DNA of 64,000 bases, taken from the NCBI GenBank assembly GCA_002716125.1, contig PAZH01000017.1, positions 16,595-80,594 of the forward strand, given 5' to 3'. The notes beneath the pieces are model-generated. The model was not told the DNA's origin, did no database searches, and was given only the letters and a program-made list of their open reading frames with translations. Of this stretch, positions 1 through 9,670 are shown one piece after another. Both the position numbers and the translations under genes were made by a program. Position 1 is the first letter of the stretch, and each line of letters starts with the position of its first letter. This stretch comes from Rhodospirillaceae bacterium. Lineage in GTDB: Bacteria > Pseudomonadota > Alphaproteobacteria > UBA8366.

Positions 1-726
1 CGCTATGCCGGACCGTGGATGTTGTTCACAAAACCGAGCTGGAACGACTGGGGCATCCTGTCCGAGAAGTTGCGATCGAAGACCGTAGACCGGCTCGGAA
101 AATACGGTGAGTTCACGGTCGAGCGGGCCCGCAAGTATCATAAGGCGACCTACAGTATCGGTATGGGTGCCGGGCGGCGCTTTTCTCGACAAGTCGATAT
201 GACCGGCCGCAAACGCTTAATGGATATCGGCGGGGGATCCGGGGCGGACAGTATCGTCGCCACGCAAAACTATGACGGACTGAATGCAGTCGTGCTCGAC
301 TTGCCACCGGTCGTCGTGGTCACCAAGGAGTTCATTGCCGAGAATGGCGCGTCCGACCGGGTCGATGCACAGGCGTGCGACTTTACGGCCGATCCGTTCC
401 CGACGGATTGTGATGTTGGCGTCATGGCCAGCAATCTCCCGATCTATAGCCGCGAGATTGTCGGCGAAGTGATACAGAAGGCCTTTGATGCGCTGCTGCC
501 GGGCGGTGAGATGCATTTGATCGGAGAGACTTTGGACGATGATCGCCGAGGTCCCGTGGGACCGGCCCTTTGGGGCCTTAGCGAAGCGATCGGCGGTACG
601 ACCGGGCTTGCACACACCAATGCAGATTGCATTGGCTATTTCGAGAACGCCGGATTCGTCGATGTTTCCGTGAATGAGTTCGTACCCGGCGCGCTGGCCC
701 GTATTACCGGGCACAAACCCCGTTAG
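1..726 (+). CDS. O-methyltransferase (Methyltransf_2 family), 5' end outside window
   Basis: SAM-dependent O-methyltransferase of the caffeate/hydroxyneurosporene type. The frame is open from base 1 and reads RYAGPW before the first ATG at 19, so the start and the N-terminal dimerisation domain lie upstream of the window. The visible part is the catalytic Rossmann domain: motif I LMDIGGGSG at about residues 67-75 counted from the ATG at 19, the acidic segment VVLDLPP at 91-97, and LLPGGEMHLIGE towards the C terminus. The methyl acceptor cannot be read from sequence. It converges on the kinase on the other strand, the two stop codons being adjacent with no spacer. Confidence 0.85.
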   Translation, partial: RYAGPWMLFTKPSWNDWGILSEKLRSKTVDRLGKYGEFTVERARKYHKATYSIGMGAGRRFSRQVDMTGRKRLMDIGGGSGADSIVATQNYDGLNAVVLDLPPVVVVTKEFIAENGASDRVDAQACDFTADPFPTDCDVGVMASNLPIYSREIVGEVIQKAFDALLPGGEMHLIGETLDDDRRGPVGPALWGLSEAIGGTTGLAHTNADCIGYFENAGFVDVSVNEFVPGALARITGHKPR

Positions 727-2592
727 CTAATCGGCGGTCCCGTTGGTATCGAGCTCAAAATAGAATGTAGAACCCACGCCAGGTTCACTTTCAAAGGCGA
801 TATTCCCACCGTGATGTTCGACGATTGCCTTACAGATCGATAGGCCCAAACCAGTACCACCGACCTGCCGCGTATTCGATGAATCCGCTTGGGTAAATTT
901 CTCGAAGACCTGAGCGTGATATTCGAGCGGTATCCCTTCACCACGATCTATCACCGATATACGAACCTTGTCGCCTATACGTTCCGGTGAGATGTCGACA
1001 TCCGTCTCAGCCGACGAATACTTGACCGCATTCGAAATTAGGTTCGCCATCACCTGCAACAAACGCGCTTTATCGCCGTAAATCTCGGCGTCGATATCGC
1101 TCTCCCGAAGGACGAGATTGACATCGAACTGTTCCGCATAGCCTTTGTTCGCATCCATTGCATCCGACAACAGCTCGCCGATCCCAATGCGCTCCATACG
1201 GTAATCCATATTGCCGGACGCAAGCTTTTCAACATCCAACAGGTCGTTGATTAACGTTAAAAGCCGTTGTCCGTTGTCGTTTGCGATCCGCAAAAGATCT
1301 CCCGCTTGGGGCTGCAACTCGCCAAAGGTACCGCCGGCAATCAGGCCGATGGATCCCAAGATCGACGTCATAGGTGTGCGTAACTCGTGGCTCACGGTCG
1401 AGATGAATTCGTCCTTCATGCGCGCCACTTGATGCTGCTCGGTGAAATCCCGGATGATATAAACGTATCCGCCGGTTGGGATCGGGTAGTTCCGAATCTC
1501 CACCCACCGACCGTTCGACAGCTGGCGTTCACGGATGACCGCCTCAGAATGCCTGAGAGTCGCCTCATGTTCGGCGACGAGACTGTCGATATCCCCCGTA
1601 CCATATTCACCGCGCTGCGCCATCATGTAGCGGAATGTCTTCGCGGGGCTCTCGGAGCCGACGATGAGATCGGCATTGAGACCTAAGATTTCGAACAGCT
1701 GATCGTTCCAACTCACGAATTCCAAATCGTCATCCAAAATCAGCATGCCATCCGGCATCGCCCGCATGGAGGTCTCGACGATATTGGCTTGCTCCTGCGC
1801 CTTCGCCTGGGATTGTTTCACCTCGGTGATATCGCTCGAAATCGTCACCGTCGCGCCATTTGGCAGGCGCTGCTCATTCAAAAGAATCCATATGCCGTCC
1901 TGGCGCGCCATCTCGAACAACCCGCTCGGATTGCGGTGCCGTTCCATGCGTTCTTCAAACCATTCGTCTTCACGACCTTTCGCATCCGTATAAAGGCCCG
2001 CATCCAGCGCCGCCCGAATATGGTCTTCGAACCGGATGCCGGGTTTCGAAAACTCGATGACCGGTTGATTGATTTCGCGAAACCGTTGATTGCACAGCAA
2101 CAGCCTGTCGTCCGGTCCCCAGAGCGCGAACAAATCAGAGAGCTGTTCGATGGCGCTCGCCAAAGTCTCCATATTCCGCTCGGCTTCGATTTGCGCCGTA
2201 ATATCGGAGGCAATTCCGCAGTAGCCCAGAAATTCGCCGTTCTCGTCGAACATCGGATTTCCGCTGGTTTGCATCCATTTCAGACCATCCGGGCCTTCGC
2301 GCTGAAAAATGAAATTCTGAAACGGTTCGTGCGCTTCCAGTGAGGAGAGATGGCCCTACCATTCCTGCGGATCGACAGAGGCCGGTGTACCCAAGTCCTG
2401 TCGGGACTTGCCGTAGTGCCATTCGGGTTTGACGCCGGTAATTGTCTCAACGCTGGCCGACATGTAGCAGAAACGGTGGTCTTTATCGGTTTCCCAAAAC
2501 CACCCACCGATCAGTGCCGCGAAATTTTCCAATCGTTTCGCGTCTCTGGCAGCTTCGTTGCCGCCCAGCTTAGAATTAGAGTGCCCGTTCAT
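727..2592 (-). pseudogene. PAS-domain sensor histidine kinase interrupted by an in-frame TAG
   Basis: From the ATG at 2592 an N-terminal PAS half (78 residues, ending SVDPQEW) meets TAG at 2358-2356. The same frame then runs on for about 542 codons to the stop at 727. The residues after the stop (GHLSSLEAHEPF, later GYCGIASDIT) complete that PAS fold, so this was one protein of about 620 residues. Two further PAS domains follow, then HisKA (SHELRTP, phospho-acceptor His near base 1389) and HATPase_c (NLISNAVKY near 1030, GEGIP, GTGLGLSI). No membrane segment is seen, so a cytosolic kinase is inferred; no response regulator adjoins it. A protein restarting at ATG 2274 would lose only part of the first PAS. 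It may be a true nonsense mutation, a sequence error, or amber readthrough. Confidence 0.85.
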
Positions 2593-2634
2593 TATACGGA
2601 CATTGTATCGCCGACTTGCTTTCAGCGCTAAGTA

Positions 2635-4272
2635 TTATCTTTCGGTGATATAACCGTCCGCCAAATCCGCCGCGATTGCCGCCGGATCGCGTTCGGACGG
2701 ATCGCCGTAACCGCCGGCACCTGACAAGCGGATACTGACCACATCGCCTTTTTTCAGCTCCCGGATTTCTTTCGATCCGAGCGGTTCGGCATTGAGATGC
2801 GGGTTTAAAACGGTTTCACCACGGTTGCCGTCCTCCCCGCCAAAGAGGCCATATGGCGCGTATTTATGCCGGTCGCCCAATAAGCTCAACGTCGCCGAAC
2901 TGTTCAACAATTCGATGTCTTTGCGCAGGCCGCAGCCACCCCGATGTTTCCCCGCGCCGCCTGAATCCGGAATAAACGTCATCTGCTGCACCCGAATCGG
3001 GTTGTTCGCTTCATGCACTTCCACCGGGATGTTCGAGCAATTCATCACTGGGCTCATGCCTTCGGCACCGTCACAGTCGATCCGCCCGCCGTATCCACCA
3101 AGAATAACGTCATAGGCAACGAATGGCCGACCGGTCCGATCGTCGATGCCGCCGATATTCGGATTGCTCCAATGCGAAAATGCACCCATCGCGCGGTCGG
3201 GTAACGCTTTCGCCATGGCTCCGTTGATGGCGTCAAAAATGCGAATTTGAAGGATCGCGCGCCCCCCGCTCGGTGCCGGGAAGGACGGATTGAAGAAACT
3301 GCCTTCACGCGCGACGACATTGATCGGCCGCATACCGCCCGCGTTCTGTGGGAAATGCGCATCGCAGAAAACTTTCACAGCGAAAACGGCATAAGCGCGC
3401 GTGTAATTGATATAGGAATTGATCGCTGCCGGCACCTGATCGCTGCTGCGCGAAAAATCGAGCGTGACCGCGCCTTCTTTGAACGTGATATCGACCGCGA
3501 CCTTGATCGGATCCGTATCGGCGCCGTAGTCGTCCATATAGTCTTCGAAACTAAAGGTACCTTCCGGCACTTGCGAGAGGGATTCCCGCATATGGGTTTC
3601 CGTGCGATCGAGAATCAGCTCGTGGACCTGTTCGATGAGGTCGGTCCCGTAGTCTCGATGCAACTGCGCAAGTCGGTCCGCCGCCGTGAGGTTCGCACCA
3701 TGCTGCGCACTCAAATCGCCTCGGACTTTGTCGGGCATCCGGACGTTGCCGAGGACGATACGCATGATGTCCTCATCGAACACCCCTTCGCACACCAAAC
3801 GAACCGGCAGGATCCGCAAGCCTTCCTGAAAGGACTCGGTTACACCATGCACTTTTTGCGAGCCCGGCGCGGCGCCGCCGATATCCACCTGGTGTGCGGA
3901 CGTCGCGACGTAGCCGATGATCGCCCCTTCGAGAAAAACCGGCATGACTTGGAACACATCGGGGAAGTGGCCCGAGCCCATAAAGGAATCGTTCAGTGCG
4001 ATCGAATCGCCGGGCTTAAGGGTGTCCTCCGGAAAATACTCCCGGACATGCTGGACCACGTAGGGCATGGAGCCCAGGTGCCCCGGGCTAAAATTTCCCT
4101 GCGCAATCATCCGCCCCTGACGGTCGAACACCGCCGTCGAGAAATCATCCCCTTCCCGCACACCTTCGGAAAACGCCGTATGCCGCAATGTGATGCCGAG
4201 CTCTTCGGCAATCGACATAATCCCGTTCCAGATCACGGTCAGCGTTATGGCATCGATTCCTCGTTCGCTCAT
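2635..4272 (-). CDS. hyuB: Hydantoinase/oxoprolinase subunit B
   Basis: Hydantoinase_B family, 545 residues, full family length. Members pair with subunit A in ATP-dependent hydrolysis of hydantoins or 5-oxoproline, or in acetone/acetophenone carboxylation. Family signatures seen are GDDFSTAVFD and QGNFSPGHLGSMPYVV near residues 40-70, ALNDSFMGSGHFPD near 95, and the C-terminal glycine-rich SGAGGYGDPSERDP. The ATG overlaps the stop of the upstream subunit A gene by 4 bases (ATGA), so the two are translationally coupled. The substrate is unknown: nothing next door marks creatinine, hydantoin or ketone metabolism specifically. Confidence 0.9.
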   Translation of the reverse strand: MSERGIDAITLTVIWNGIMSIAEELGITLRHTAFSEGVREGDDFSTAVFDRQGRMIAQGNFSPGHLGSMPYVVQHVREYFPEDTLKPGDSIALNDSFMGSGHFPDVFQVMPVFLEGAIIGYVATSAHQVDIGGAAPGSQKVHGVTESFQEGLRILPVRLVCEGVFDEDIMRIVLGNVRMPDKVRGDLSAQHGANLTAADRLAQLHRDYGTDLIEQVHELILDRTETHMRESLSQVPEGTFSFEDYMDDYGADTDPIKVAVDITFKEGAVTLDFSRSSDQVPAAINSYINYTRAYAVFAVKVFCDAHFPQNAGGMRPINVVAREGSFFNPSFPAPSGGRAILQIRIFDAINGAMAKALPDRAMGAFSHWSNPNIGGIDDRTGRPFVAYDVILGGYGGRIDCDGAEGMSPVMNCSNIPVEVHEANNPIRVQQMTFIPDSGGAGKHRGGCGLRKDIELLNSSATLSLLGDRHKYAPYGLFGGEDGNRGETVLNPHLNAEPLGSKEIRELKKGDVVSIRLSGAGGYGDPSERDPAAIAADLADGYITER

Positions 4273-6338
4273 ATCGATTTCTCCGACTCAATCCGGATCA
4301 ACAAATGGCCGTTCGCCGTAATTTCGACGGTATCGCCGGGTGGCACGACAATCGTCGAATCCGGATCTTCCACAATACAAGGTCCGCCGACGACTTGACT
4401 GTTTTCGATGTTGTGCCGTTTTAAAACCTTCGTCTCTATCCAACCGCCCGATTCCGGGAAATAGGCTTGGCGAGACTTTGCGGCGCCGTGCGATGACGCA
4501 GCAAGTTCATTCGTTGTCTCCGACTTGAGCGTCTCGACCCGGGCCGCCAAATACCAGTCGACCCCTTCGACGGCCGCATCATCATCGCTAAAGCGATGCC
4601 GCGCCCCATAAACCGCCCGAAAAGCGGCCTCCGCTTTCGCGGGAAACGAAGCGTCGATCTCACCGTCCGGCAACGGCACGTGAATTTCAAACCCTTGCCC
4701 GGCGAACCGCATATACGCGAAGCGGGACCAGATGGGCTCACCCGGCAAACCGAGACGAGAGAGATCGGTGCGGACACGCTCGTGAAGCGCCTGATAGAGC
4801 GCCCGGAGTTCCTCTCCGCCGACTTCATCAAGCCGCATCAAACGTGTCGTTGAGGCGTCCAAACGCACGTCCGCACGAAGCAAACCCGTCGCGGAGCCGA
4901 CGCCGGCGTTGCGCGGCACGATAACCGCGGGCACCCCGATTTTCCGCGCTAACCGAGCCGCATGTAGCGGCCCCGCACCGCCGAACGCCACCATCGCATA
5001 ACGGCGCGGGTCGCGGCCTTGCTCGACCGACACAACGCGTATGGCATGTTCCATGTTGTTGGTTGCAATCAAATGGACGCCCCATGCCGCGTCTTCCGTC
5101 GTGAGAGACAACGGCCGCGCTATTTCTTGATCGATCACTCGTTTCGCACCATCAAGATCGAGCGTCATGGCGCCGTTATTGAAAAAATTGGGGTCGAGAT
5201 AACCCAGAATAAGGTTGGCATCTGTTACGCTCGGCGTCGTGCCGCCGCCGCCATAGCAGACGGGCCCCGGCTCGGCACCGGCACTTTCGGGGCCCACAAT
5301 TATCGTCCCACGTTCCGCTCGCGCGATACTGCCGCCGCCGGCCCCAATCTCCAGCAACTCCACCGCAGGTGTGTTGATCGGTAAGCCGCTGCCGCGTTTA
5401 TAACGGATCGGATCGATTTCGAATGTCGGCGAAATCGCGACTTCGCCGTCATCGACCGCACCCAGCTTCGCCGTGGTTCCGCCCATATCGAAGGCGATCA
5501 CGTGCGCATAGCCCTCCTCCTCTCCAACGTCACGCGCCATGAGGACACCAGCCGCCGGGCCCGACTCGACGATTCGGATCGGATAGTCACGCGCAAAATC
5601 CGGCGAAACCAAACCACCGCTCGACTGCATGATGAAGAGATCGCGTTCGAAATGTTTTTCGTTTAAGGCGGATTGCAAACGGCTCACATAATTCGAGACG
5701 ACCGGCTTCACATAGCTATTGGCGACCGTCGTGTTGGTCCGCTCGTACTCGCGGTATTTCGGCGAGACATCCGCAGACGTCGAGATATGAATATCCGGCA
5801 GAGCCGCAGCGATTTTCGCTTCGATCCGCTGTTCATGCGCCGGATTTGCATACGCATGAAGCAAAACTACCGCGACCGCTTGATAGGCGCCTTCAGCGAT
5901 CTGCCCAATCACTCGATTAACACTCGCTTCATCTAGGGCTGTGACGATGTCGCCGTCATGCCCAACACGTTCTTCGACTTCGTAAATATCGCGCCGGTCG
6001 ATAAGCGGCGCCGGTTTCTGCATGTACAGATCATACGTTTCATAGCGCTTTTGACGCCCAATGATGAGGACGTCGCGAAACCCCGCCGTCGTAATCAAAG
6101 CGGTCCGCCCGCCCTTACGCTCGATAATCGCATTGGTCGCAACGGTGGTCGCGTGCAGAACAATATCGAGTTCGGCCACACCAAGGCCGGCGGCATTCTC
6201 AAGCTGTGCCAAGCCGGCCAAAACGCCGGCCGCGGGATCGTCCGGCGTCGTAGGCACTTTCAAGATATGCGTCGCCGTTCCGTCTTGATAAACGAAATCA
6301 GTGAACGTTCCGCCGATATCGAAGGCTAGTTTTTTCAT
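4269..6338 (-). CDS. hyuA: Hydantoinase/oxoprolinase subunit A
   Basis: Subunit A, 689 residues from the ATG at 6338. That start is preferred because AGGTGA lies just upstream and the protein then begins MKKLAFDIGGTFTDF, the canonical Hydant_A_N start; an in-frame start at 6377 would only add an untypical leader. It has an ASKHA-type ATP-binding core: DIGGTFTD at the N terminus, then AFDMGGTTAK and GAGGGSIA in the central Hydantoinase_A domain, and VEDPDSTIVVPPG near the C terminus. It lies first in the A-B pair, overlapping subunit B by 4 bases. It is divergent from the adenylate cyclase, with about 110 bases between for both promoters. The substrate is not determined. Confidence 0.9.
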   Translation of the reverse strand: MKKLAFDIGGTFTDFVYQDGTATHILKVPTTPDDPAAGVLAGLAQLENAAGLGVAELDIVLHATTVATNAIIERKGGRTALITTAGFRDVLIIGRQKRYETYDLYMQKPAPLIDRRDIYEVEERVGHDGDIVTALDEASVNRVIGQIAEGAYQAVAVVLLHAYANPAHEQRIEAKIAAALPDIHISTSADVSPKYREYERTNTTVANSYVKPVVSNYVSRLQSALNEKHFERDLFIMQSSGGLVSPDFARDYPIRIVESGPAAGVLMARDVGEEEGYAHVIAFDMGGTTAKLGAVDDGEVAISPTFEIDPIRYKRGSGLPINTPAVELLEIGAGGGSIARAERGTIIVGPESAGAEPGPVCYGGGGTTPSVTDANLILGYLDPNFFNNGAMTLDLDGAKRVIDQEIARPLSLTTEDAAWGVHLIATNNMEHAIRVVSVEQGRDPRRYAMVAFGGAGPLHAARLARKIGVPAVIVPRNAGVGSATGLLRADVRLDASTTRLMRLDEVGGEELRALYQALHERVRTDLSRLGLPGEPIWSRFAYMRFAGQGFEIHVPLPDGEIDASFPAKAEAAFRAVYGARHRFSDDDAAVEGVDWYLAARVETLKSETTNELAASSHGAAKSRQAYFPESGGWIETKVLKRHNIENSQVVGGPCIVEDPDSTIVVPPGDTVEITANGHLLIRIESEKSI

Positions 6339-6451
6339 CGCCGTCACCTGTTCCGCTAAGGACTTAGCGCTGCGCACGCCCCCTGCAATCTGGTAAAGTG
6401 GGTGGAGTATCCCTATATGCCGTCAATCCGCAACCGCGCCGGACCCACTTC

Positions 6452-8056
6452 ATGACCCTCGACACGACCGTTTCAAACCGCGACGCGCCATCCGTCCAAG
6501 GCCATGCTGATGCCGCGACTTATGAGATGGACTTTGCCCTGCATCCGAAACGGATTCGGGTTGAGTTCGGCGGTGAGGTCATCGCGGATTCCGCTCGAAC
6601 GATGGTCTTGCGGGAGACGCGGCATCTACCCGTCTTCTACTTCCCGCGCGCGGACATCCGGATGGAGAGACTCAAGGCGACCGATCACATCACGCATTGT
6701 CCTTTCAAAGGGAACGCGAACTACTGGTCGATCGATGCCGGCGGGCGCCTGGCCGAGAACGCGGCTTGGAGCTACGAGACGCCGCTCGCCTCAACCATCC
6801 AAGTGAAGGATTGCATTGCCTTCTATCAAGACCGGGTCGATGCATGGTTCGAGGACGACGTCCGAATCTTCGAGCGTGAAGAAGACGAGTCTTCCAGTCG
6901 CGAGAACCCATTCATCGATTGGTTGTTACGCGAGGCATGGGAAGCCGCATCGTCGCGCGAGTTGACGCGACGGTTCGTCCAATGCCTTCGCCAAGGCGGC
7001 GTTCCGGTAAAGCGGATCCGCATTATCATACGCACGCTTCACCCCTTGCTGGCGGCATCGAATTACTCGTGGTCGGAGGGCGATAGTGAAGTGGGCCGCT
7101 TCGACATCTCTCACGACATCGTCCAAAGCGAAATGTTCCAGGACAGCCCGCTTCGCCGCATATTCGACGGTTTGGGCGGAATCCGGCGCTGGATCGGGGC
7201 AGAAGAGGACGACGACTTTCCCGTCTTGGCGGACCTTCGCGCCGAAGGCATGAAGGATTACGTTGCCATGCCCATGATCTTTTCCGACGGGCAGACAAAT
7301 GCCATCACGATGGCAACGGACGATCCGGCCGGGTTTTCGGCAGCCAATCTCGGTTTCATTCACGAGGTCCTACCGGTGCTCAGCCGGTTCTACGAGGTCC
7401 ATGCGAAGCGCCGGAACGCCGTTGCATTGATGCAGACTTTCCTTGGCCGACGCACGGGCGAGAAAGTTCTCGATGGACAAGTGAAACGCGGAGACGGCGA
7501 AGACATTCATGCGGTCATTTGGTTCTGCGATCTGCGCAATTCGACGCCGATTGCGGATCGCATAGAACGCGACGCTTTCTTGCGGTATCTCAATCAGTTT
7601 TTCGACTGTATGGCAGGTGCGGTCAGCGATCACGGCGGCGAGGTCCTGCGCTTTGTCGGTGACGCCGTTCTCGCGATCTTCCCGATCGACGGCGAGGACG
7701 GCGCGGCCGCCGCTGCGGCGGCCGTGGATGCCGCGGTCCAAGCGTCGGACCGGATCAATGTGCTGAACGGATCCGCCAATGCCGGCAAGTGTGAGCCCAT
7801 TGGGTTCGGGATCGGTTTGCATGTCGGCAGCGTGACATATGGCAATATTGGCATCCCCGAGCGTCCGGAATTCACCGTGATTGGCGCTGCGGCGAACGAA
7901 GCCGCCCGGATCGAATCGCTAACTAAAGAGCTGGGCGTTCAGGTCACCATGTCGAAAGCTTTTACGGACCTATACGAAGGCGACGTCAAAAGCCTCGGTA
8001 TTTGCGAGCTTCGCGGGGTCGGGCGAACAACGGAAGTCTTCACGCTATGTGACTGA
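6452..8056 (+). CDS. Class III adenylate cyclase with N-terminal DUF427 domain
   Basis: Makes cyclic AMP from ATP; 534 residues from ATG 6452 (no strong Shine-Dalgarno; a GTG at 6398 is the alternative). Residues about 30-133 are a DUF427 domain, with YFPRADIRM, HCPFKGNANYW and NAAWSYE. A middle region of about 200 residues resembles the sensory part of rhizobial-type cyclases. The C-terminal catalytic domain (about 355-530) carries the first metal-binding Asp in WFCDLRNST, the second in RFVGDAVLAIF, and the transition-state Asn/Arg in AANEAARIESL, so it looks active. No membrane segment is visible. Fusing DUF427, usually a stand-alone small protein, to a cyclase is unusual and may give the enzyme a ligand-sensing input. 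Confidence 0.85.
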   Translation: MTLDTTVSNRDAPSVQGHADAATYEMDFALHPKRIRVEFGGEVIADSARTMVLRETRHLPVFYFPRADIRMERLKATDHITHCPFKGNANYWSIDAGGRLAENAAWSYETPLASTIQVKDCIAFYQDRVDAWFEDDVRIFEREEDESSSRENPFIDWLLREAWEAASSRELTRRFVQCLRQGGVPVKRIRIIIRTLHPLLAASNYSWSEGDSEVGRFDISHDIVQSEMFQDSPLRRIFDGLGGIRRWIGAEEDDDFPVLADLRAEGMKDYVAMPMIFSDGQTNAITMATDDPAGFSAANLGFIHEVLPVLSRFYEVHAKRRNAVALMQTFLGRRTGEKVLDGQVKRGDGEDIHAVIWFCDLRNSTPIADRIERDAFLRYLNQFFDCMAGAVSDHGGEVLRFVGDAVLAIFPIDGEDGAAAAAAAVDAAVQASDRINVLNGSANAGKCEPIGFGIGLHVGSVTYGNIGIPERPEFTVIGAAANEAARIESLTKELGVQVTMSKAFTDLYEGDVKSLGICELRGVGRTTEVFTLCD

Positions 8057-8076
8057 AACACGAGGGGAGAACTTAG

Positions 8077-8466
8077 ATGACAACAGAACTCTATATGCTG
8101 GCCTATTGCGCCATCCTGTGTGTTTTACTGGCCTTTCCGTACACTTTGGCGCTGATCGGCACCGTCGGCCCGATCCGGGCTGTCAGTTACCCGCAGCCCA
8201 CGCACGACGACCTCGCACCCTGGGTACAACGCGCGAAACGCGCCCATTTGAACATGGTCGAGAATTTGCCAGTTTTCGCTGTGATCGTTTTGATCGCTCA
8301 CGTGGCCGGCATATCAAATCCGACCACTGTGCTCGGCGCACAGGTCTTCTTCTGGGCCCGTATTGTCATGGCCATCGGTCATATCGGCGGAATCCCCGGG
8401 CTACGTTCGGTCGCCTATTTCGTCAGTATTGCTGGTCTGATCATGATTCTGCTCCAAATGTTCTAA
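8077..8466 (+). CDS. MAPEG-family membrane protein
   Basis: Small integral membrane protein of 129 residues with about four hydrophobic helices (residues ~7-27, ~60-80, ~85-105, ~110-128). The family signature appears as RAKRAHLNMVENLPVF, with the conserved Asn/Glu/Asn of MAPEG proteins. Relatives are glutathione-dependent microsomal GSTs, but bacterial members of this short type have mostly unknown substrates. It starts 20 bases after the cyclase with AGGGGAG upstream, and the FAH-family gene follows 21 bases later, so cotranscription is likely. Confidence 0.8.
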   Translation: MTTELYMLAYCAILCVLLAFPYTLALIGTVGPIRAVSYPQPTHDDLAPWVQRAKRAHLNMVENLPVFAVIVLIAHVAGISNPTTVLGAQVFFWARIVMAIGHIGGIPGLRSVAYFVSIAGLIMILLQMF

Positions 8467-8487
8467 CGAACATCAGGAGGGCAGACG

Positions 8488-9270
8488 ATGCGCTGGATTC
8501 GCTTCGATAACAACGGCACGCCAACATACGGCATCCTCGAAGGCGACACCGTTAAGGTCGTAACGGGCGATCCGTTCGACGGCTATGAGGAGACGAGCGA
8601 GACACGCGCATTCGGCGACGTGAAGCTTTTGGTCCCTGTGGTCCCGAAAGTGTTCTACGCGGCCGGCCTCAATTACGTCGACCATATCATGGAATACGCG
8701 GCGAAAACGGGCCGGGAGCCGAACATTCCGCCCGAAGCGGATGTCGGCTACCGTGCCAACAACGCGCTGATTGCACACGGCGAGACCATTGTTATCCCGA
8801 AGGACGCGACGGAGCGGGTCGAATACGAGGCGGAAATCGTCGTCGTCATCGGCAAGAAGGCGAAGGACCTGACTGAGGCGAACGCCCTCGACTGCGTCCT
8901 CGGTTATACCATTGGCAACGATATGAGCGAGCGGTCCTGGCAGAAGAGTGACCGCACCCTCTGGCGCGCCAAGAACACAGACACCTTCAAACCAATGGGC
9001 CCGTGGATCGAGACCGACGCCAAACTCGAAGATATGGAAACGATCGTCCGTCTCAATGGCGAGGAAACAATCCGCTTCAAGACCAACAAGATGTTGTTCA
9101 GCGTGCAAACCTTCCTGGCGCGTATGTCGAAATACATGGAACTACAGCCCGGCGACGTCGTCTGGATGGGCACGGAAGGCAGCTCGCCTCAAGTGAAGCA
9201 CGGCGATGTCATCGATATTGAGATCACCGGCGTCGGGACATTGAGCAACCCGGTCGTTCGCGCAAGCTAG
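8488..9270 (+). CDS. Fumarylacetoacetate hydrolase (FAH) family protein
   Basis: 260-residue FAH-family enzyme, typical of 2-hydroxyhepta-2,4-dienedioate isomerases, acylpyruvate hydrolases and related beta-diketone hydrolases. Metal-binding acidic residues are seen in ERVEYEAEIVVVIG (residues ~110-123), followed by GYTIGNDMSERSWQ and DTFKPMGPWI. The C terminus GDVIDIEITGVGTLSNPV is standard. AGGAGGG lies just before the ATG. It sits between MAPEG and a VOC-family gene with gaps of 21 and 9 bases, consistent with an operon for breakdown of a ring-cleavage or keto-acid product. Confidence 0.88.
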   Translation: MRWIRFDNNGTPTYGILEGDTVKVVTGDPFDGYEETSETRAFGDVKLLVPVVPKVFYAAGLNYVDHIMEYAAKTGREPNIPPEADVGYRANNALIAHGETIVIPKDATERVEYEAEIVVVIGKKAKDLTEANALDCVLGYTIGNDMSERSWQKSDRTLWRAKNTDTFKPMGPWIETDAKLEDMETIVRLNGEETIRFKTNKMLFSVQTFLARMSKYMELQPGDVVWMGTEGSSPQVKHGDVIDIEITGVGTLSNPVVRAS

Positions 9271-9279
9271 GACTCCACT

Positions 9280-9663
9280 ATGTCGCTCACGGCGCTCGAT
9301 CATTATACGGTCAAGACGACCGACATCGAAAAGACGGCGCAATTCTACGAAGAGATTTTGGATATGGAGCGCGGGCCGATGCCCGCGCTCGACTTCCCAA
9401 TTCTTTGGCTATACGCCGGCGGGAAGCCCGTCCTTCACATCGTCGGGCGCGACAAGGTCGAGGCGACAGATGGCGGCCTTATCGATCACGTCGCTTTCCG
9501 GGCCACGGGCTATGCCGGAATCAAGGCCAAGCTGACCGAACGGCAGGTCGAGCATCAGGAACAATGCCTGCCGGAGATTGGTCTGCATCAAATTTTCGCC
9601 AAATGCGACGACGGCACCTGGGTGGAGCTAATCTTCGACCCAGCGGAAGTCACCGCGGATTAA
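9280..9663 (+). CDS. VOC-family (glyoxalase/dioxygenase-like) protein
   Basis: 127-residue vicinal-oxygen-chelate protein with two beta-alpha-beta-beta-beta halves. LTALDHYTVKTTDIEKT carries the first likely metal-ligand His, VLHIVGRD and GGLIDHVAFRA the middle His, and DGTWVELIFDP the terminal Glu. The family includes glyoxalase I, extradiol dioxygenases and epimerases, and the exact reaction cannot be assigned. It is the last gene of the run that starts with the cyclase; the next gene, on the opposite strand, ends 7 bases downstream. Confidence 0.82.
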   Translation: MSLTALDHYTVKTTDIEKTAQFYEEILDMERGPMPALDFPILWLYAGGKPVLHIVGRDKVEATDGGLIDHVAFRATGYAGIKAKLTERQVEHQEQCLPEIGLHQIFAKCDDGTWVELIFDPAEVTAD

Positions 9664-9670
9664 GGGCGAC

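Noticed and set aside
3247-4398. 383-residue plus-strand frame
   Set aside because: Antisense of hydantoinase B; Arg/His-rich, without a ribosome site.
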